Below, one piece after another: positions 58,820-64,000 of a DNA stretch of 64,000 nucleotides. Both the position numbers and the translations under genes were made by a program. The notes beneath the pieces were generated by a model. It had not been told where the DNA came from. It saw nothing but the letters and a program-made list of their open reading frames with translations, and searched no databases. This DNA comes from an uncultured Collinsella sp. GTDB lineage: Bacteria; Actinomycetota; Coriobacteriia; Coriobacteriales; Coriobacteriaceae. The number at the start of each line of letters is the position of its first letter. Position 1 is the stretch's first letter. The stretch covers positions 62,001-126,000 of the forward strand of contig CAAEON010000030.1 in NCBI GenBank assembly GCA_900757615.1. The letters are read 5' to 3'.

Positions 58820-60022
58820 ATGGACGCCAAGTTTACCGAGCTCGTCGAGCAGCTGAACGGCCTCGATTTTAAGGGCATGTACGGCAGCGACTTCCTGCAC
58901 ACCTGGGATAAGACCACCGATGAGCTCAAGGCGCTCTACATCGTCGCCGACGCCCTGCGCGAGCTGCGTGAGAACAACGTTTCGTCCAAGATCTTCGACT
59001 CGGGCCTGGCCGTCTCCCTGTTCCGCGACAACTCCACCCGTACGCGCTTCTCCTTCTCTAAGGCCGCCAACCTGCTCGGCCTCGAGCTGCAGGACCTGGA
59101 CGAGAAGAAGTCCCAGATCGCTCACGGCGAGACCGTCCGCGAGACCGCTACCATGATCTCCTTCATGGCCGACGTCATCGGCATCCGCGACGACATGTAC
59201 ATCGGCAAGGGCGACGCCTACATGGCCGAGGTCTCCGAGTCTGTCCAGCAGGCCTACGAGGACGGCGTTCTGGATCACCGTCCCACGCTCATCTCCCTGC
59301 AGTCCGACTCCGATCACCCCACGCAGTCCTCTGCCGACATGCTTTACCTCATCAACGAGTTTGGAGGCCTCGAGAACCTCAGGGGCAAGAAGGTTGCCGT
59401 TACCTGGGCCTACTCGCCCTCTTACGGCAAGCCGCTGTCCTGCCCGCAGTCGCTGATCAGCCTGCTGCCCCGCTTTGGCATGGACGTCACCCTGGCCCAC
59501 CCCGAGGGCTACGACCTCATGCCCGAGGTCGTCGAGCGCGCCAAGGGCTATGCCGCCGAGTCCGGCACCACCTTTAAGCAGGTCAACACCATGGCCGAGG
59601 CCTTCGAGGGCGCCGACATCGTGATCCCCAAGAGCTGGGCTCCGTTTGCCGCCATGGAGAAGCGTACCAACCTGTACGCGGAGGGCGACGACGCCGGCAT
59701 CGCAGCGCTCGAGAAGGAGCTGCTCGCTCAGAACGCCACCCATCAGGACTGGTGCTCCACGACCGAGCTCATGGAGAAGACCGCCAACGGCCAGGACACC
59801 ATCTTTATGCACCCGCTGCCCGCCGACATCTCCGGTGTCTCCTGCGAGCACGGCGAGGTCAACGCCGACGTCTTTGACATGCACCGCGTGGGCATGTACA
59901 AGGAGGCCAGCTACAAGCCGTACGCCATCGCAGCCATGATGTTCCTGCAGAAGGTTGCCGATCCCGCCGCTACCCTCAAGGCCCTCGACGAGCGCAACAC
60001 CGCCCGTTGGTTCCAGGCCTAA
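58820..60022 (+). CDS. ygeW: YgeW-type knotted carbamoyltransferase
   Basis: 400 residues. FRDNSTRTRFSFSKAANLLG is the carbamoyl-phosphate motif, SDSDHPTQSSADML the second site and MHPLPADISGVSCEHGEV the HPLP loop. It is the YgeW subgroup of transcarbamylases, which in the urate pathway would form or split carbamoyl phosphate from a ureido intermediate, allowing ATP recovery. The ATG at 58820 follows GGAAAGG; in-frame codons upstream run through the hairpin region and are rejected. Confidence 0.93.
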   Translation: MDAKFTELVEQLNGLDFKGMYGSDFLHTWDKTTDELKALYIVADALRELRENNVSSKIFDSGLAVSLFRDNSTRTRFSFSKAANLLGLELQDLDEKKSQIAHGETVRETATMISFMADVIGIRDDMYIGKGDAYMAEVSESVQQAYEDGVLDHRPTLISLQSDSDHPTQSSADMLYLINEFGGLENLRGKKVAVTWAYSPSYGKPLSCPQSLISLLPRFGMDVTLAHPEGYDLMPEVVERAKGYAAESGTTFKQVNTMAEAFEGADIVIPKSWAPFAAMEKRTNLYAEGDDAGIAALEKELLAQNATHQDWCSTTELMEKTANGQDTIFMHPLPADISGVSCEHGEVNADVFDMHRVGMYKEASYKPYAIAAMMFLQKVADPAATLKALDERNTARWFQA

Positions 60023-60045
60023 AGCCGCGCTGAGGTAAGCCATGT

Positions 60046-60084
60046 AAAGGGGGCGCTCTGCCAACCGGCGGGGTGCCCCTTTTT
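60046..60084 (+). terminator. Terminator after ygeW
   Basis: AAAGGGGGC pairs with GTGCCCCTTT around a 17-nt loop, followed by TTTT. Confidence 0.75.
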
Positions 60085-60172
60085 GCATCGTGGGCGTGCG
60101 GGATAAGCGCTTTCGATGTAGATGCCCCGCGACGCGAGTTATGGGTACGATGGTTTCAGGGGAGGTATCGCC

Positions 60173-60787
60173 ATGAAACTTGGTTGCGTCATTATGGCTT
60201 CGGGCGAGGGCAAGCGATTTGGCTCTAACAAGATGCTCGCCGATATCTATGGCAAGCCGCTGATTGCCCGGAATATCGATTCGGTTCCCCGGGGCTTTGA
60301 CGTCGTGGTTTCGACGCGTTGGCCCGAGGTCGCCCAGATTTGCGAGGACAAGCATTGCCCGTGCGTGCTGCACGATGGCAAGCTCAGGAGCGAAAGCGTC
60401 CGTGCGGGCCTTTCGTGGGGGGCGAGCCGCGGCTGGAAGGGTTGCCTCTTTTTGCCGGGCGACCAGCCGCTCGTGAGTTCGGATTCTTTTGAGGCCATGG
60501 TTCGCGCGTTTGATGAGCGTGGCCGCAAGTATCCGGTGCGTCTTGCGTGCAACGGTGAGCCTTCGAGCCCGGTGCTCTTTCCGGCGGAACTGTTCGATGC
60601 ACTTATGTGTCTTGAGGGTAAGGACGGCGGCGGTTCGATCCTCAAGGACCGTACCGACGTGGTGCTGGTCGAGGCGCGTGCCTACGAGCTGTGGGACGTC
60701 GATACCGTCAAGGGACAGCGACGCATAACGGAGCATATCGCCGCCTGCTCGTATTTTGATCGCGTGGCCAACTGCATCAATCAATAA
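60173..60787 (+). CDS. Molybdenum cofactor cytidylyltransferase-like (MocA/YgfJ)
   Basis: 204 residues. ASGEGKRFGSNKMLADI is the nucleotidyltransferase loop and LPGDQPLVSSDSFEAM the metal-binding segment of the MobA/MocA superfamily. Members add CMP to molybdopterin for xanthine dehydrogenase-type enzymes, which matches the xdhD-like gene of this cluster. The ATG at 60173 has GGGGAGGT upstream. hyuA starts nine bases after the stop. Confidence 0.88.
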   Translation: MKLGCVIMASGEGKRFGSNKMLADIYGKPLIARNIDSVPRGFDVVVSTRWPEVAQICEDKHCPCVLHDGKLRSESVRAGLSWGASRGWKGCLFLPGDQPLVSSDSFEAMVRAFDERGRKYPVRLACNGEPSSPVLFPAELFDALMCLEGKDGGGSILKDRTDVVLVEARAYELWDVDTVKGQRRITEHIAACSYFDRVANCINQ

Positions 60788-60796
60788 GGAGCAATT

Positions 60797-62164
60797 ATGA
60801 TCATCATCAAAAACGGCGCACTCGTGACGCCCCAGGGGCTTCGCCGCGCCGATCTTGCCATGGATGGCGATAAGATCGTACGGATTGCCGCGGCGATTGA
60901 GCCGGCCGAGGGCGATACCGTCGAGGATGCTGCGGGCTGCTGGGTGTTCCCGGGCTTTATCGATGGGCACACGCACATGCAGTGCTGGACCGGCATGGAT
61001 TGGACAGCCGATAGCTTTGAGACCGGCACGCGCGCGGCTGCCTGCGGCGGCACGACGACCATTGTGGACTACGCGACGGCCGATCGCGGCGTGACCATGC
61101 CCGATGCCTTGGTCGAGTGGCATCATCGCGCCGACGGCACCTGCACCGCCAACTATGCCTTCCATATGGCGCTTGCCGAGTGGAATGAGCGCAACCGCGC
61201 CGATCTTTCGGCCATGCGCGAGGCGGGCGTGTCGTCGTTTAAGACCTACTTTGCCTACGACCATCTGCGCCTGGACGATGCCGAGACGCTCGAGGTGCTG
61301 GAGGAGCTCAAGCGCGTGGGCGGTATCCTGTGCGTGCATTGCGAGAACGGCACGTTGGTCAACGCGCTGCAGAAGCGCGTGTTTGAGCAGGGTATCCACG
61401 GGCCCGAGGGCCATGCGCTCAGCCGTCCGGACGTGTGTGAGGCCGAGGCCGTGAGCCGCCTGCTGTATCTGGCGCACTTGGCCGGGGACGCTCCGGTCAA
61501 CGTGGTGCACCTTTCGACCAAGCTGGGGCTCGAGGCCATTCGCGCTGCCAAAGCGCGCGGGCAGAAGAACATCTATGTCGAGACATGCCCTCAGTATCTG
61601 ATGCTCGACGACACCTGCTATCTGGAGCAGGGCGAGGACGGCTTTGCGGGCGCCAAGTACGTGATGAGCCCGCCGCTGCGCCATGCCGGTGACCGTGCCG
61701 CGCTGCGCGAGGCGCTTGTGGCTGGCGAGATCGATACTATTGCGACCGATCATTGCAGCTTTAACCTGCACGGGCAAAAGGACCGAGGACGCGATGATTT
61801 CCGCGCGATTCCCAACGGCGGGCCCGGCGTGGAGCATCGTCCCGTTGCGATTGCCACGAGCTTTGAGGGACAGCTGGGTCCCGAGGATCTGTGCCGCTTG
61901 ATGAGCGAGAATCCGGCGCGCGTTTTTGGCATGTATCCGCGCAAGGGCTGTCTTGCCGAGGGCGCCGATGCCGACGTGTGCGTGTGGGATCCGTGCGCGC
62001 GTTGGACGATCAGCGCCGCGACGCAGCATCAGGCCGTGGACTACACGCCGCTCGAGGGCTTTGAGGCACATGGCCGCGCCAAGGCCGTGTTTGTGAACGG
62101 CGTGCTGGCGGCACGCGACGGCGAGCCCACCGGAGCCCAACCCGGCCGCTATGTGCCCCGCTAA
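60797..62164 (+). CDS. hyuA: Dihydropyrimidinase/hydantoinase family enzyme
   Basis: 455 residues of the cyclic amidohydrolase family. GFIDGHTHMQ (HxH), SSFKTYFAYD with the Lys that is carbamylated to bridge two metals, CVHCENG, and ATDHCSFN with the catalytic Asp are all present. In the E. coli cluster the equivalent gene (ygeZ/hyuA) opens a hydantoin-like ring from purine breakdown. TAAGGAGC precedes the ATG. Confidence 0.92.
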   Translation: MIIIKNGALVTPQGLRRADLAMDGDKIVRIAAAIEPAEGDTVEDAAGCWVFPGFIDGHTHMQCWTGMDWTADSFETGTRAAACGGTTTIVDYATADRGVTMPDALVEWHHRADGTCTANYAFHMALAEWNERNRADLSAMREAGVSSFKTYFAYDHLRLDDAETLEVLEELKRVGGILCVHCENGTLVNALQKRVFEQGIHGPEGHALSRPDVCEAEAVSRLLYLAHLAGDAPVNVVHLSTKLGLEAIRAAKARGQKNIYVETCPQYLMLDDTCYLEQGEDGFAGAKYVMSPPLRHAGDRAALREALVAGEIDTIATDHCSFNLHGQKDRGRDDFRAIPNGGPGVEHRPVAIATSFEGQLGPEDLCRLMSENPARVFGMYPRKGCLAEGADADVCVWDPCARWTISAATQHQAVDYTPLEGFEAHGRAKAVFVNGVLAARDGEPTGAQPGRYVPR

Positions 62165-62209
62165 CGGGAAGACCGCCGGGGTAGCTAATTTGGGACGGGG
62201 CTCTTTTAG

Positions 62210-62947
62210 CTACCCCTTGAGGCTGGTGGCGATGAGGGGGCGGCCGAGGGCTGCCTCGAAGCGATCTGCCATTGTTGGGTCGGCAAGCGTGTCGGCTTGG
62301 TTGAGCATGACGCGTGCGGTGCTGAGTCCCAGCGCCTGCATCTCGGCATTGAGCACCTGGGCGACGCGCTCGGGCGTGGCGATGTCGGTAGGCTCGCAGC
62401 CGCAGCGCTCGCAGAAGAGCTCGGGGCGGTGGACAACCTCGGCGACGGGCCTGCCCAGCCCCGAGGCGCCGACGACCCAGACAACGTTTGCCGTGGCGGC
62501 GGGAATTACCGGCTCCCAGGCGGCATGCGCCTTGAGCGGGAGTCGCTTGCTGCCATCTGCCTCGGCCAACACATAGTCAAAGCGCTGCGCCAGCTCGTTG
62601 GGCGGCTCGGCGGGGGCGGAGAGCTTGCCTGTCTCCGGGTCCAAAACACCCGCCTGGCAGATGCTTCCGCGGCTCATGCCAGCGCATACCTTGCAGGTGC
62701 AGCCGGGGGCATGCGCGGCACCCGGCTTCCAAGGCGCGGCATCCAGGCGACGGTTTGACCCGTCCCACGGCACGCCGGCGACGGGAAACATGTGCGTGGT
62801 GGTGCAGAGGAGCACGCGGCCGCCAGCGCGCATGAGCTCGAGACCCAGCGTCTTTAGCAAGGTCGACTTGCCACCGCTGCCGATAATTGCGGTAATGCCC
62901 GGCTCGATCTTGAGCGCGGAGGCAAGGTTTCCGCTCGTCGTTCCCAT
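62210..62947 (-). CDS. yqeC: Selenium cofactor biosynthesis protein YqeC
   Basis: 245 residues. IIGSGGKSTLLKTLGLELM is a P-loop; RVLLCTTTHMFP and EADGSKRLPLKAHAAWEPVIPA are YqeC signatures. The family co-occurs with selenium-dependent molybdenum hydroxylases and is thought to help make the labile selenium cofactor. It has several Cys residues in the middle (PGCTCKVCAGMSRGSIC) that are not universal. It is divergent from yqeB. Confidence 0.9.
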   Translation of the reverse strand: MGTTSGNLASALKIEPGITAIIGSGGKSTLLKTLGLELMRAGGRVLLCTTTHMFPVAGVPWDGSNRRLDAAPWKPGAAHAPGCTCKVCAGMSRGSICQAGVLDPETGKLSAPAEPPNELAQRFDYVLAEADGSKRLPLKAHAAWEPVIPAATANVVWVVGASGLGRPVAEVVHRPELFCERCGCEPTDIATPERVAQVLNAEMQALGLSTARVMLNQADTLADPTMADRFEAALGRPLIATSLKG

Positions 62948-63049
62948 CTGTTCACCGCCGTATAATACTGTGATAATAAATAATCATCAGAGTAGCGGCC
63001 GAACCGCTTTTGCTCTGCTCAAACCGTAGCACAGGGAGGTGCCCCGGGA

Positions 63050-63844
63050 ATGCTCGTTTATGTTCGCGGCGCCGGCGATATCGCCACGGGCGTCGCCGCT
63101 CGCTTGGTGCGCGCCGGCGTGTCGGTTGTCATGGCCGATATCGCGGTTCCCACGTGCATCCGCCGCACAATCAGTTTTTGCGAGGCCATTCGCCTGGGCG
63201 AGGTCCAGGTCGAGGGCATTCGCGCTCGCTTGGCACAGACGCCGGCTGAGGCGCTTGCGATTGCCGAGGCTGGAGACGTCGCCGTTGTGGTAGACCCCCA
63301 GGCCAAGATGATCGGCGAGCTGAAACCCGCGGCTGTGGTCGACGCGATTTTGGCTAAGCGCAACTTGGGCACCACGCGCGACATGGCGCCCGCCGTCATC
63401 GCCGTGGGGCCGGGCTTTACCGCGCCGGTTGACTGCGACGCCGTGGTCGAGACCATGCGCGGGCATTTTCTCGGCCGTGTCATTACCCAAGGTTCGCCCC
63501 AGCCTAACACGGGCGTGCCGGGCATTATCGCCGGCTATGGCAAGGAACGTGTTATCCACAGCCCCGCCGCCGGCGTGTTTCGGTCCGACCGCGCAATCGG
63601 CGACATCGTGAGCGCCGGAGACGTGATTGGCTACGCGGGCGATACGCCCATGTGCACGCAGATCGATGGCTGTCTGCGCGGGCTTTTGGCGAACGGCGTG
63701 CAGGTGACTGAGGGCTTTAAATGCGCCGATGTCGATCCGCGCGGCGACGCCAGCTACATCAACTATATTTCGGACAAGGCGACATCGGTCGGCGGCGGCG
63801 TGCTCGAGGCACTCGCTATGCTCACCGATGTCTTTAGAGGATAG
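63050..63844 (+). CDS. yqeB: Selenium-dependent molybdenum hydroxylase system protein YqeB
   Basis: 264 residues. LVYVRGAGDIATGVAARLVRAGVSVVMADIAVPTCIRRTISFCEAI is the N-terminal XdhC-like Rossmann part, and AVIAVGPGFTAPVDCDAVVETMRGHFLGRVI is the YqeB (EF2563) family region. It is an accessory factor for selenium-containing molybdenum hydroxylases such as the xdhD-like enzyme upstream. GGGAGGT precedes the ATG. An xdhC-type gene follows after nine bases. Confidence 0.92.
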   Translation: MLVYVRGAGDIATGVAARLVRAGVSVVMADIAVPTCIRRTISFCEAIRLGEVQVEGIRARLAQTPAEALAIAEAGDVAVVVDPQAKMIGELKPAAVVDAILAKRNLGTTRDMAPAVIAVGPGFTAPVDCDAVVETMRGHFLGRVITQGSPQPNTGVPGIIAGYGKERVIHSPAAGVFRSDRAIGDIVSAGDVIGYAGDTPMCTQIDGCLRGLLANGVQVTEGFKCADVDPRGDASYINYISDKATSVGGGVLEALAMLTDVFRG

Positions 63845-63853
63845 AAGGCGGCA

Positions 63854-64000
63854 ATGGAAAAGCTCGATGTTGTGAATGCGGCGCTTGCCGCCCTGCGTGC
63901 TGGCGAGACGTGCGAGCTCGTGGTCGTGGCCGGTACGGCGGGGTCATCACCACGCGGCGTGGGCGCCTGGATGGCCGTCTTTGCCGATGGCAGCCAAGCG
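63854..64000 (+). CDS. XdhC/CoxI family protein, N-terminal part
   Basis: 49 codons from the ATG at 63854 to the window end: MEKLDVVNAALAALRAGETCELVVVAGTAGSSPRGVGAWMAVFADGSQA. GSSPRxxGAxMAV..DG is the XdhC N-terminal signature; XdhC proteins bind molybdenum cofactor and insert it into xanthine dehydrogenase. The rest lies outside the window. It follows yqeB in the same direction. Confidence 0.82.
   Translation, partial: MEKLDVVNAALAALRAGETCELVVVAGTAGSSPRGVGAWMAVFADGSQA

Overview
The window looks like a chromosome segment of a gut actinobacterium of the class Coriobacteriia, most likely Collinsella. The reasons are high GC, the protein style of the ribosomal genes, a type II fatty acid synthase with a fused AccD-AccA, mannose-type PTS transporters, a GH172 enzyme and an anaerobic purine-degradation cluster. 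The genus is my inference from family knowledge; no database was searched.

Layout. (1) 1-2683: end of rpsG, then fusA and rpsJ, closed by a strong terminator. (2) 2800-12924: birA (minus strand) divergent from a complete fab/acc operon, fabH-acpP-fabK-fabD-fabG-fabF-accB-fabZ-accC-accDA, with a pair of palindromic operator-like sites at the fabH promoter. (3) 12965-16149: a lone PTS EIIC, a cation diffusion facilitator and a histidine phosphatase. (4) 16185-22397: a long hairpin element, then the S10 operon from rplC to rpsQ plus rplN-rplX, with structured leaders before rplC, rplB and rplN; the operon ends with a terminator after rplX. (5) 22460-24000: a decayed region with remnants of an IS3-type transposase and of mtnN. 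(6) 24166-31661: a LevR-like regulator, EIIB/EIIC/EIID/EIIA of a mannose-family PTS, a GH172 (DUF2961) enzyme and a ROK fructokinase, apparently a system for a fructose-containing disaccharide. (7) 31746-38426: degV remnant and small repeats, a Gfo/Idh oxidoreductase with a DeoR regulator, RluA-type synthase, U32 peptidase, ridA. (8) 38545-48927 and 54855-64000: two halves of a purine/urate catabolic cluster (YheO regulator, xanthine permease, ssnA, ygfK, polyferredoxin, xdhD-like dehydrogenase; then YheO regulator, ygeX, ygeY, ygeW, mocA/ygfJ, hyuA, yqeC, yqeB, xdhC start). (9) 48928-54731: an accessory block between the halves with two AAA ATPases carrying nuclease-like C-terminal domains, a DEDDh exonuclease, a hypothetical gene and a Pro-rich membrane protein.

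How the genes work together. The purine genes form a logical set: uptake (NCS2 permease), hydroxylation or reduction at a molybdenum (probably selenium-dependent) enzyme, electron transfer through YgfK and a four-cluster ferredoxin, ring hydrolysis (SsnA, HyuA), breakdown of the open-chain products (YgeY, YgeW, YgeX), and cofactor maturation (MocA, YqeB, YqeC, XdhC).

The most interesting item is a two-copy DNA/RNA element (16185-16349 and 57075-57192). It has a nearly identical 67-68-nt structured core held at the tip of a long near-perfect hairpin whose arms are entirely different at the two loci. Compensatory base changes inside the core support a conserved fold. I do not recognise it as a described element. 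Other leads are operator arrays upstream of both AAA ATPases, paired AACAAA-N3-TTTGTT sites before ygeX, the GH172 PTS locus and its unusual LevR, and the splitting of the ribosomal protein operons.
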